From: Bacillota bacterium
GTDB lineage: Bacteria; Bacillota; Clostridia; Lachnospirales; Lachnospiraceae
Length of the DNA stretch: 64,000 nt
Reading direction: 5' to 3'
NCBI GenBank assembly: GCA_023386815.1
Contig: JAEWIZ010000008.1
Coordinates: 124,001-188,000, forward strand
Position numbers and translations under genes: made by a program. This document shows, piece after piece, positions 55,743 through 63,522 of the stretch. Positions within the stretch are counted from its first letter, which is position 1. Every line of letters begins with the position of its first letter. Under the pieces are notes generated by a model. The model was not told where the DNA came from. It did no database searches and worked only from the letters and a program-made list of their open reading frames with translations.

Positions 55743-56165
55743 ATGATTGCAATATTATGCATAGATGATAATAACGGGATGATGTTTAATCAAAGAAGGC
55801 AAAGCAAAGACCGGGTTCTCTTGGAAGATATCATTGACTATAGTCAGGAAAGCAAACTTTATGTAAATGAGTATACATATCGCATGTTTTCTGACCTAAA
55901 TACAGAGAACTTAATTGTTGATCCTAAATATTTAGAGAAAGCAGGAAAAGGAGAATATTGCTTTGTGGAAGATAGATCCCTTTTGTCCTATGAAAAGAAG
56001 ATAGAGAAACTAATCGTCTATAAGTGGAATCGGAGATATCCCGCTGACGTGTTCTTGGACATTACATTGGGGGAACCGTGGAAAATCATAGAGACAAGTG
56101 AATTTCAAGGCTCATCTCATGAGAAAATCACAAGGGAGATTTATATTAATGAAAAAGTTAATTAG
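55743..56165 (+). CDS. Conserved-looking protein of unknown function upstream of a nuclease
   Basis: The start at 55743 (MIAILCIDDNNGMMFN) is preferred to 55692, which has no ribosome site; AGGAAGG lies 14 bases upstream, so translation may be weak. The 140-residue product is soluble, acidic-basic mixed, with no signal peptide. The opening IDDNNGMMFNQRRQSKDR looks like a conserved nucleotide-handling start but I cannot name a family. The gene overlaps the start of the nuclease lipoprotein at 56149 by 17 bp, so the two are translationally coupled. A role in protecting from or modulating that exported nuclease is possible but unsupported. Confidence 0.65.
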   Translation: MIAILCIDDNNGMMFNQRRQSKDRVLLEDIIDYSQESKLYVNEYTYRMFSDLNTENLIVDPKYLEKAGKGEYCFVEDRSLLSYEKKIEKLIVYKWNRRYPADVFLDITLGEPWKIIETSEFQGSSHEKITREIYINEKVN

Positions 56166-57039
56166 GTTTATTTGGCCTGTATTCTTATTGAGCTGCTGCT
56201 TCATGCTCGGGGCTTGCTCCTTAGAAATAATACCGACAAAATCGTCAACCCCGCAGAACGAGGGAGTAATCACATTAGATAATATTCCAAAATACAGCGG
56301 AGCGGCATATGTAGCGCTTGAAGATAATAATCCTTCTTTTCAAAAGGAGGATTTGACTACAGTATCTTTTGAAACATACAGTGATTTGGATGAATTAGGT
56401 AGATGTAGCGTTGCGTTTGCAAATGTGGGAATCGATTTAATGCCCACAAAAGACCGTGGCAGCATAGGACAGGTCAAGCCCTCCGGTTGGCAGACAGTAA
56501 AGTATGACAACGTGGATGGAAAATATCTGTATAATCGCTGCCATTTGATTGGCTTTTTGCTCACTGCAGAGAATGCCAACGAGAAGAATCTTATCACCGG
56601 CACCAGATACCTTAATATTGAGGGTATGCTTCCTTTTGAAAATATGATTGCAGACTACGTGAAAGAAACAAAAAACCATGTTCTTTACAGGGTTACCCCA
56701 ATTTTTAAGGGAGAGAATCTTCTGGCAAGTGGAGTGCAGATGGAAGGATATTCGGTAGAGGATAAGGGAGAGGGCATCTGTTTTAATATATATGCTTACA
56801 ATGTTCAGCCGGGAATTACAATAGATTATCTAAACGGAGAAAGTAAACGATCAGGTAGAGATCAAAAGGCAAGCAATACAGAGCAAATTCAGGTAGAAAT
56901 CCGAGGCAATTCCAATTCCATGATTTATCACTGTCCCGGACAAATGGCATATGAGGATATGGAAGATTCGAAATATCTGGTGATTTTTCATTCAGAGAAG
57001 GAAGCGATGGATGCCGGATATCGAAAAGCAAAGAGATAA
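56149..57039 (+). CDS. DNA/RNA non-specific endonuclease, lipoprotein
   Basis: A 296-residue extracellular lipoprotein: signal peptide with lipobox LGAC (Cys23), then the beta-beta-alpha-metal nuclease domain. LYNRCHLIGFLLTAENANEKN carries the predicted catalytic His132, and ITGTRYLN supplies the metal-binding Asn, as in streptococcal EndA/Spd-type enzymes. The ATG at 56149 follows AAGGGAG; the in-frame ATG at 56098 would disrupt the signal peptide. It likely degrades extracellular nucleic acid for nutrient use or DNA uptake. Confidence 0.88.
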   Translation: MKKLIRFIWPVFLLSCCFMLGACSLEIIPTKSSTPQNEGVITLDNIPKYSGAAYVALEDNNPSFQKEDLTTVSFETYSDLDELGRCSVAFANVGIDLMPTKDRGSIGQVKPSGWQTVKYDNVDGKYLYNRCHLIGFLLTAENANEKNLITGTRYLNIEGMLPFENMIADYVKETKNHVLYRVTPIFKGENLLASGVQMEGYSVEDKGEGICFNIYAYNVQPGITIDYLNGESKRSGRDQKASNTEQIQVEIRGNSNSMIYHCPGQMAYEDMEDSKYLVIFHSEKEAMDAGYRKAKR

Positions 57040-57052
57040 ATAGGAGATAATT

Positions 57053-57463
57053 ATGGTAAAAGCGATTGTGAAAGATACATTATTTCTTGGTCAGAAATCA
57101 GAGCCGGCAGGACAGGAAGATGCTGCAGTAATTGATGATTTACTGGACACGCTAAAGGCAAATACAGATCATTGCGTCGGTTTAGCTGCAAACATGATTG
57201 GAGTGAAGAAACGAATTATTGTGTACAGTGTGGGAATGATCGGTGTACCTATGGTAAATCCGGTTATTACAAAGAAAGCAAAGCCTTATGAAACAGAAGA
57301 AGGATGTCTATCATTAACCGGTGTTAGAAAGACTACACGATATGAAAGCATTGAGGTTGAATATCTGGATCGGAATTTCAAAAAGCAAAAGCAGACCTTT
57401 ACCGGTTGGACAGCCCAGATTATTCAGCATGAGATTGATCACTGCAATGGAAGTGTGATTTAG
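57053..57463 (+). CDS. Peptide deformylase-like protein with altered motif I
   Basis: A 136-residue protein of the deformylase fold. Metal ligands are present: Cys85 in EEGCLSL, His126 and His130 with catalytic Glu127 in QHEIDH. Motif I reads GLAANMIG, with Met48 where active enzymes have the Gln that holds the oxyanion (GxGxAAxQ). The chain stops soon after HEIDH and is shorter than housekeeping deformylases (about 150-185). It is therefore probably a secondary paralogue with reduced or altered activity. TAGGAGATAATT precedes the ATG; the acetate-kinase-like gene follows 15 bp downstream. Confidence 0.8.
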   Translation: MVKAIVKDTLFLGQKSEPAGQEDAAVIDDLLDTLKANTDHCVGLAANMIGVKKRIIVYSVGMIGVPMVNPVITKKAKPYETEEGCLSLTGVRKTTRYESIEVEYLDRNFKKQKQTFTGWTAQIIQHEIDHCNGSVI

Positions 57464-57478
57464 GATAGGAGTGAATAC

Positions 57479-58651
57479 ATGAAGGTTCTAGTATGTAATG
57501 TCGGAAGTACATCATTTAAAGCAAAATTATATGAAATGCCAGATTCAGAGGTTATTGCGGAATGCAAAATGGAACGGGTTGGTAGTGACAGCGATGCTAT
57601 TTTTCAATTTAACAACTTAGTATCGAAACAAATGCTACAACTGGAAAAACAGGATATACAGGATAGCAAAAAAGCGATTCAACTTTTCTTTGAGCAGTTA
57701 GTAACAGTTCCAGTATCTTTAGAGGAAATTGAGCGGGTAGGCTTTAAAACGGTTGTGGCAAAAGGATATTATGGAGTTCATGAGCTCACAGAGGAAGTGA
57801 TAGGGGGAATGAGAGCTTGGATATCAATTGCTCAAAGTCATAATGAACCATATTTAAAAGCAATTGATGTTATGAGAGAGATGCTGCCAAGTGCAAAGTT
57901 TATCGGATGTTTTGAGACTGCATTCCATCAGACCATTCCTTTAGAACGGAAAATGTACGCGATTCCTTATGAGTGGTATGAGAAATATGAAATTCACCGG
58001 ATGGGATATCATGGAGCCTCCCATAGTTATATCGCGGATGTTTTGAATGAGGAACTAGGAAAGGAGTATAAGGCAATATCCTGCCATCTGGGAGGAAGCT
58101 GTTCCATATGTGCCATAGAAAATGGAAAGAGTGTCAACACAAGCTTTGGCATGTCCTTGCAGACCGGCATTCCCCACAGCACTCGTGTAGGCGACATGGA
58201 TTGTGATCTGTTAGTGTTTTTAAAAGAACAGGGCTTAAGCGATGAGGAAATCCAATATGGCTTGAAGAAAAACGGAGGCCTTTTGGGCATATCCGGTGTC
58301 AGTGGTGACCTGCGCTATGTACAGGCTGCAGCGGAAGAAGGAGATAATCGGGCAAAGCTAGCAATCGATGTTTTTGTAAATAGTATTGTTCATTATATCG
58401 GAGCATTTTTCACAACCATGGGAGGAATGAATTGCCTGGTGTTTACCGGAGGTATCGGTGAAAATTCATCACGGATTCGAGAATTGGTTTGCCGGAAATT
58501 AGAATGCTTGGGACTGAAACTGGACTTAGAAAGAAATAAGCGTTGTAATGGCCCTGCAGAATTGGCAGAGGAAGACTCCAAAATACGCATTTTTGTTATT
58601 CCCACTAATGAAGAACTGGGCATAGCTCGTAGAACATATGAGTATGTATAA
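57479..58651 (+). CDS. Divergent acetate kinase-family protein
   Basis: A 390-residue ASKHA-fold kinase of acetate/propionate kinase type. Asn7 (VCNVGSTSFK), His178 (YHGASH), the STRVGDMD loop and FTGGIGEN are kept. But the acetate-kinase HRVVHGG segment reads GFKTVVAKG, so Lys90 replaces the catalytic Arg91 and the following His is gone; the LGNGxS phosphate loop reads LGGSCS. It is not likely to be the main acetate kinase. It may use another acid or be a regulatory homologue. The gene lies right behind the deformylase-like gene and far from any phosphotransacetylase. Confidence 0.82.
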   Translation: MKVLVCNVGSTSFKAKLYEMPDSEVIAECKMERVGSDSDAIFQFNNLVSKQMLQLEKQDIQDSKKAIQLFFEQLVTVPVSLEEIERVGFKTVVAKGYYGVHELTEEVIGGMRAWISIAQSHNEPYLKAIDVMREMLPSAKFIGCFETAFHQTIPLERKMYAIPYEWYEKYEIHRMGYHGASHSYIADVLNEELGKEYKAISCHLGGSCSICAIENGKSVNTSFGMSLQTGIPHSTRVGDMDCDLLVFLKEQGLSDEEIQYGLKKNGGLLGISGVSGDLRYVQAAAEEGDNRAKLAIDVFVNSIVHYIGAFFTTMGGMNCLVFTGGIGENSSRIRELVCRKLECLGLKLDLERNKRCNGPAELAEEDSKIRIFVIPTNEELGIARRTYEYV

Positions 58652-58788
58652 ATCGGAAAGCTAAAATGAATGAAAGCCGGCTTTTTAATATGAATTATAT
58701 TTGTACTGAGATACTCGATTTTAGAAAAGCTGCGAAGCAAGGCGTTACTAACGGAGCTAGTCAAACAACAAGAAAGGCGGTATGAGCC

Positions 58789-59373
58789 ATGAACGAGGTA
58801 ATAAATTGTATCAAAATGAGAAGAAGCTACCGAAGGTTTAAGGAGGAGCAAATACCGGATCAGGATTTGGATGCCATCCTGGAGGCTGGAAGGTATGCAC
58901 CCAGCGGTGGCAATAACCAGAGCTGCCATCTGATTGTTATTCAGAATATGTCTGTCTTACTGGAGTTGAAAGAGTTAACTCAGCAAGAATTTAGTAAGAT
59001 GGAAGTATACGAGGGCATGTATAAGAGCATGAAAGCATCCATTCAAGCCTCAAAAAAAGGAGATTATGATTTTTATTATTGTGCGCCAACTCTTATCGTT
59101 GTAGCAAATCAGAAGGATTATGGGAATGCTCTGGCGGATAGCGCTTGTCTTTTAGAGAATATGATGCTGGCTGCCACCTCGTTAAATATTGGTTCATGCT
59201 GGATTAATCAGCTGCGTTGGCTAGATAGCAACAAGGAAATTAGAGATTTTCTAGAGAAGCTTGGACTTGGCGAGAATGAAGCCATATGCGGAGGTTTGGC
59301 ACTGGGCATGAAGGCGGTCAAAGACCTGGAACCATTAAAGCGTGTTGGAAATCAGGTCACTTATGTAAGATAA
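58789..59373 (+). CDS. Nitroreductase-family flavoprotein
   Basis: A 194-residue FMN-dependent oxidoreductase fold. MRRSYRRFKEEQIPD and ARYAPSGGNNQS (read as GRYAPSGGNNQS) are the N-terminal FMN-binding motifs; GSCWINQLRW and NEAICGGLALG near the end complete the family pattern. AAAGGCGG lies upstream. It is likely to reduce nitro-aromatics, quinones or flavins with NAD(P)H. It shares direction with the regulator at 59451, 78 bp later. Confidence 0.9.
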   Translation: MNEVINCIKMRRSYRRFKEEQIPDQDLDAILEAGRYAPSGGNNQSCHLIVIQNMSVLLELKELTQQEFSKMEVYEGMYKSMKASIQASKKGDYDFYYCAPTLIVVANQKDYGNALADSACLLENMMLAATSLNIGSCWINQLRWLDSNKEIRDFLEKLGLGENEAICGGLALGMKAVKDLEPLKRVGNQVTYVR

Positions 59374-59450
59374 AAGACAAAACCAAGCAAGCCTGGATAG
59401 GAAATTTAAAACAAAATACCTTACAATGAATACACGAGGTGAGAACATAG

Positions 59451-60311
59451 ATGGAATTAATTCAGAGCATACAACGAGCAATTGAATACATGGAGGAACA
59501 CATACTTGATCCAATCAATTATGAAGATGTAGCGAGACATGTCTATATGTCAAATTATCATTTTCATAGAATCTTTAGCATGATTACCGGAATCACTGCG
59601 AATGAGTACATCAGAAACAGGAGATTGTCCATGTCCGGTCAGGAACTAATCCTGTCTGATGTTAAGATTATTGATATAGCAATGAAGTATGGCTATGATT
59701 CTCCGGAGAGCTTTTCAAAAGCATTCTCCAGATTTCATGGAGTTACTCCGAATGTTGCTAAACGTGCTGGAATTGAATTAAAATCCTTCAATCGCCTTGT
59801 CATAAAAATTCATTTGGAAGGTGGAAAAGTTATGGATTACAAAATTGTAGAAAGAGAAAGCTTTCAATTACTGGCAAAGATTGAGAAATTTAAGAATGAG
59901 ATAATATCAGAAGAAGGTAATTCAGAGATTCCTGTTTTTTGGAAAAAATGTGGTGAGGCAGGTATCTTTGAGGTATTAAGAAAACACGCTAAGAAGCATG
60001 ATATTTACGGCGTATGTGCGCCAATTTCGAAAGAGAGCGACCGTTTTGATTATGGTATAGGAATGGAATATGATGGTGGTGCCGTTCCCGAAGGATATTC
60101 CGTTTGGGATGTAAAGCCTACCCTATGGGCAGTTTTTAAATGCATTGGCAACGATGCTGCTTGCATAGGAGAAACTTGGAATAGAATCTTTAAGGAATTC
60201 TTACCGAGTTCCGATTACCGTATGCTGGATGATACAGATTTCGAACTGTATCCAGAAGAAGATAATGCAGAATATTTCTGTGAGATCTGGATTCCGGTTG
60301 AGAAGAAGTAG
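59451..60311 (+). CDS. AraC-family regulator with GyrI-like effector domain
   Basis: A 286-residue protein with the reverse layout to the sugar-sensing AraC proteins of this window: helix-turn-helix first (residues about 5-105, NYHFHRIFSMITGITANEYI), then a GyrI/BmrR-type effector domain (about 125-286, YKIVERESFQLLAKIEKF to EIWIPVEKK). Members respond to cationic drugs or other small aromatic ligands. CGAGGTGAG precedes the ATG. It probably controls the neighbouring nitroreductase or a pump elsewhere. Confidence 0.9.
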   Translation: MELIQSIQRAIEYMEEHILDPINYEDVARHVYMSNYHFHRIFSMITGITANEYIRNRRLSMSGQELILSDVKIIDIAMKYGYDSPESFSKAFSRFHGVTPNVAKRAGIELKSFNRLVIKIHLEGGKVMDYKIVERESFQLLAKIEKFKNEIISEEGNSEIPVFWKKCGEAGIFEVLRKHAKKHDIYGVCAPISKESDRFDYGIGMEYDGGAVPEGYSVWDVKPTLWAVFKCIGNDAACIGETWNRIFKEFLPSSDYRMLDDTDFELYPEEDNAEYFCEIWIPVEKK

Positions 60312-60379
60312 ATATCCTTGGAAATCGCTAGATCTTTTAGTTTTATAGGTATTGTTGTATTATAAAATAGTGAATAAAT

Positions 60380-60423
60380 GGCTCCGTATCAATTATGAAG
60401 GTAATTGATGTGGGGCCTTTTGG
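60380..60423 (+). terminator. Terminator of the AraC/GyrI gene
   Basis: GGCTCCGTATCAATTA (60380-60395) pairs with TAATTGATGTGGGGCC (60402-60417) with two G-T or mismatched positions, followed by TTTTGG. Confidence 0.8.
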
Positions 60424-60465
60424 TTTTGATAAAATAAAAGATAAAAAATGTTTTAGAGGAAACCC

Positions 60466-60494
60466 TTTACACAATATCCAATTTATGGTATAAA
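60466..60494 (+). promoter_or_regulatory. Promoter of the tetR-oxidoreductase operon
   Basis: TTTACA (60466-60471) and TATAAA (60489-60494) are 17 bp apart, directly followed by the ATTGAAT palindrome. Confidence 0.7.
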
Positions 60495-60497
60495 TAT

Positions 60498-60534
60498 ATT
60501 GAATATAAATTCAATGAAACTTAATTCAATGAAA
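60498..60534. promoter_or_regulatory. Putative TetR operator with nested repeats
   Basis: ATTGAAT-ATAA-ATTCAAT (60498-60515) is a perfect 7-4-7 inverted repeat. AATTCAATGAAA then occurs twice in direct orientation at 60508-60519 and 60523-60534, 15 bp apart. All lies between the -10 box and the tetR start, the usual place for autorepression. Confidence 0.6.
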
Positions 60535-60560
60535 TGACTATAATTAAACAGAGGGCAGAT

Positions 60561-61139
60561 ATGGGAATCAGAGAAGAGCAAAAAGAACAAAGAAGAAAAG
60601 AGATTATGTATGCAGGACTTGAGCTATTTGTTACAAAAGGTTATATGGAAACGAAGATATCAGACATAGCAAAAAAAGTTTCAATGAGTACAGGTTTACT
60701 TTTTCACTATTTTTCATCCAAGGAAATGCTTTATAAAGAATTAGTGCAACTGGGGCTGGAGGGTACAAAATATCCTCTGCAACAAAATTATACGTCGTCA
60801 ATTATGTACTTTGAGCAATTTACGGAACAGCTTTTTTCTATGATGCAGACACAGCCGTATATTGCAAAAATATTTGTATTAATGGCACAAGCACAACGAA
60901 GTGAAGGAACACCGAAAGAGATACGAGAGTTAGCATTACAGGTCGATACAATCGATCAGTTTATACCGATCATAGAACAAGGGCAGCAGGAGGGCTCCAT
61001 TCGCCCGGGAGATGCGAGAAGCTTATCCATGGCTTTCTGGTGTAGTATTCAGGGTATTGCAGAACAATATGCAGCGCAGCCGGGGATAAAGCTACCAAAA
61101 TCAGAGTGGATTGTTGATATAGTAAGAGGAGGAAAGTAA
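60561..61139 (+). CDS. TetR-family repressor
   Basis: The start at 60561 follows GAGGG by five bases and is preferred to 60534, which lies within the operator repeats. The 192-residue product has an N-terminal TetR helix-turn-helix (EIMYAGLELFVTKGYMETKI, SMSTGLLFHYFSSKEML) and an all-helical ligand domain. The FAD oxidoreductase gene starts 2 bp after its stop, so both are one operon controlled by this protein. Confidence 0.9.
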   Translation: MGIREEQKEQRRKEIMYAGLELFVTKGYMETKISDIAKKVSMSTGLLFHYFSSKEMLYKELVQLGLEGTKYPLQQNYTSSIMYFEQFTEQLFSMMQTQPYIAKIFVLMAQAQRSEGTPKEIRELALQVDTIDQFIPIIEQGQQEGSIRPGDARSLSMAFWCSIQGIAEQYAAQPGIKLPKSEWIVDIVRGGK

Positions 61140-61141
61140 AC

Positions 61142-62626
61142 ATGAAGAAGGTTGTAATTATTGGTGGTGGCATAGCTGGTTTGTCAGCAGGAGTTTATGC
61201 CAAAAAATCAGGATATGATGTAGAAATATATGAAAAAAACCCAGTTGCAGGCGGGCAGTGCATGGGATGGAACCGAAAGGGACATCACATAGACAATTGT
61301 ATTCACTGGCTGACCGGCACTCATAAAAATTCATCCCTCAGAAACTTGTGGGAGTCAATTGGAGCTCTGACAACCAATACAGAATTTGTAACCAGTGATA
61401 AGTTTTATTCCAGCTATATTGGCGAGGAATGTGTCACGCTATGGAAGGATATAGAAAGAACGAAAAGAGAACTTTTGCAGGTATCGCCGGAGGATGAAGC
61501 TGAAATAAATAAATTGATGGAACATGTTAAATATGCTACCTGCTGCCAGATGCCTGTTGAAAAACCCATGGATATGATGAACCTCATAGATTATATTAAA
61601 TTAGGTAAATCAATGGGTAAAATGCCAAAAGTGCTAAAAGAATACGGAAAAATAGATCTATGTGATATGGCAGCTAGATTCAAACATCCTTTGCTAAAGG
61701 CATTATTTACTGACTATATGCTTAAAAGTTATACTGCTTCCTCTTTCGTTGTAGCATATGCAACTGTTGCGAGCGGGAATGGGGAAATACCCGTTGGTGG
61801 CTCTCTTGCTATGACAAATAGAGTCATAGATATGTTTGAATCCCTTGGGGGAAAATTATATCGCAATTGTATGGTCAAACGAGTTATAACAAAGGACAAC
61901 GAAGCAGTAGGTATCGAGCTTGGAACCGGGGAAGTCGTTCAATCTGATTATGTCATCTGCGCAACGGATACGATGGAAATGTTTCATAAACTTTTAGGAA
62001 GAACCTATATGAATAAGCAATGGGAAAACTGCTATAACGATGAACAGCATTACCCCACCTTCAGCGGCTTTCAGGTAGCTTTTTCAATCGATAAAGAATT
62101 ATTTCCTCATTCTGGTACAATATTTTTTGATTGTATACCCTTCGACGTTAACAATAAGAAAATTAGCCGAATGTCATTAAAGGCATTCCAATATGAGGAG
62201 TCTTTTGCACCGGAAGGAAAAACCGTATTGCAGACGAATGTGGCTCAATTAGATGATGATTATAGGTTCTGGAAAGCCTTGGATCATGAGACCTATCATA
62301 GCAAAAAACAGGAGCTTGTGAAGATAATACAAGAAAGAATAGAAGAGAAATTCCCTAAGTTAGCTGGGCATATTCAAGTGTTGGATTCCTGGACTCCGCT
62401 TACCTATGAGAGATATTGCAATTCCTATCATGGTGCTTATATGAGCTTTATCACCAAGAAGGGTGTGAAATCGTTTCAAGTGAAAGGGACAGTAAAAGGA
62501 TTATCAAACATTTTCGTAGCAAGTCAATGGATCATGGCTCCGGGAGGACTGCCGGTAGCTGCAGCCTCAGGCAAGTTTGCAGTACAAAGAATGCTTAAGA
62601 AAGATAAACGTAAGGTTATGATTTAG
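61142..62626 (+). CDS. FAD-dependent phytoene desaturase/amine-oxidase-like oxidoreductase
   Basis: A 494-residue flavoprotein. The N-terminal Rossmann motif VVIIGGGIAGLSAGVYAKK binds FAD, followed by YEKNPVAGGQCMGW. The C-terminal GGLPVAAASGKFAVQRML closes the FAD site. The layout is that of the phytoene dehydrogenase/CrtI-like family, which in clostridia has many members without known carotenoid role. AGAGGAGGAAAG overlaps the end of tetR. TetR control suggests induction by a lipophilic or toxic substrate. Confidence 0.88.
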   Translation: MKKVVIIGGGIAGLSAGVYAKKSGYDVEIYEKNPVAGGQCMGWNRKGHHIDNCIHWLTGTHKNSSLRNLWESIGALTTNTEFVTSDKFYSSYIGEECVTLWKDIERTKRELLQVSPEDEAEINKLMEHVKYATCCQMPVEKPMDMMNLIDYIKLGKSMGKMPKVLKEYGKIDLCDMAARFKHPLLKALFTDYMLKSYTASSFVVAYATVASGNGEIPVGGSLAMTNRVIDMFESLGGKLYRNCMVKRVITKDNEAVGIELGTGEVVQSDYVICATDTMEMFHKLLGRTYMNKQWENCYNDEQHYPTFSGFQVAFSIDKELFPHSGTIFFDCIPFDVNNKKISRMSLKAFQYEESFAPEGKTVLQTNVAQLDDDYRFWKALDHETYHSKKQELVKIIQERIEEKFPKLAGHIQVLDSWTPLTYERYCNSYHGAYMSFITKKGVKSFQVKGTVKGLSNIFVASQWIMAPGGLPVAAASGKFAVQRMLKKDKRKVMI

Positions 62627-62656
62627 GCCTTCTTTGAAAAGAGTATTAGTTCCAGC

Positions 62657-62685
62657 TTGAATGTTCCTTCTACGTTGCGTATAAT
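62657..62685 (+). promoter_or_regulatory. Promoter of the iron-sulfur protein gene
   Basis: TTGAAT (62657-62662) and TATAAT (62680-62685) are 17 bp apart, 36 bp before the coding start. Confidence 0.7.
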
Positions 62686-62721
62686 GGAAAAATAACCTAT
62701 GTTAATAAAGGGGTATCTGGG

Positions 62722-63402
62722 ATGGAGAAGTATATTAAAGATCTAGTGTTAGATTTGGGTGCGGATGTATGTGGCATTGCAAACATTGAGCGCTTTCATG
62801 AGGCTCCGATAGGGTTTCATCCTAAGGATATATTTCCAGGATGCAAATCAGTGATTGTATTTGGTTTTGCACTTCCTAAGGGACTTCTGTCTGTTAACCC
62901 ACAAATTATTTACGGTCATTTTAACGAGAATTCCTGTGTGGAAGTGGATTCCATTGCATTTAAAGCTGCAAAAGAGCTGGAGAGACTTTATCAAGGCCGT
63001 GCAATTCCGATTCCTTCAAACGTTCCTTATGAATATTGGGATGTGGAGCTACTGGAAGGCCGAGGCTTGCTATCAATGAAGCATGCTGCTGTACTTGCGG
63101 GACTTGGAACCTTGGGGAAAAGCACGTTACTACTGAATGAGAACTATGGAAATCTGCTTGCAATTGGTGCGGTGCTCACAGAGCTTGACCTTGCTTCTGA
63201 TCCTATGGCAGAAAGTATTTGTATCAAAGAATGTAATTTGTGTCTTAAGAATTGCCCGGCACAAGCCTTAGACGGGGTGAGTGCGGATCAGAAAAAATGC
63301 AGACCTAATACCTATGGAAAAAATGCAAGAGGCTTTGACGTAGTTAATTGCAATCAGTGCAGGTCAGTTTGTCCCATGAGGTTCGGAAGAGTGAAATCAT
63401 AG
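62722..63402 (+). CDS. 4Fe-4S double-cluster protein, epoxyqueuosine reductase-like
   Basis: A 226-residue cytosolic protein. The C-terminal third has two cluster motifs: CIKECNLCLKNCP and CNQCRSVCP, with a further Cys (KKC) between. The N-terminal part (DLGADVCGIANIERFHEAP, CKSVIVFGFALP, GLGTLGKSTLLLNENYGN) resembles QueG-type epoxyqueuosine reductase, but the chain is about 100-150 residues shorter than QueG and lacks its C-terminal repeats. It may be a cobalamin- or flavin-linked reductase partner; I cannot assign a substrate. Confidence 0.82.
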   Translation: MEKYIKDLVLDLGADVCGIANIERFHEAPIGFHPKDIFPGCKSVIVFGFALPKGLLSVNPQIIYGHFNENSCVEVDSIAFKAAKELERLYQGRAIPIPSNVPYEYWDVELLEGRGLLSMKHAAVLAGLGTLGKSTLLLNENYGNLLAIGAVLTELDLASDPMAESICIKECNLCLKNCPAQALDGVSADQKKCRPNTYGKNARGFDVVNCNQCRSVCPMRFGRVKS

Positions 63403-63456
63403 AAATAAGCATCTTCCCATGTAAGGGATAGAAGTTTTATAATTGCTATAAAATAG

Positions 63457-63505
63457 ATGGTATGTTAAGAAACCCACAGAGGTAGAGCTTCAACATACCA
63501 TTTTT
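63457..63505. terminator. Bidirectional terminator at right end
   Basis: ATGGTATGTT (63457-63466) pairs with AACATACCAT (63492-63501), followed by TTTT on the plus strand and an A-rich left flank for the converging asparaginase transcript. Confidence 0.8.
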
Positions 63506-63522
63506 CATGTTCAAAATTTATT

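Noticed and set aside
57479..58651. Calling this gene ackA
   Set aside because: The catalytic Arg and the HRVVHGG and LGNGxS motifs are changed, so a standard acetate kinase name would mislead.
58393..58929. 178-residue minus-strand ORF across the kinase-like and nitroreductase genes
   Set aside because: Antisense shadow of two well-supported genes; low-complexity composition.
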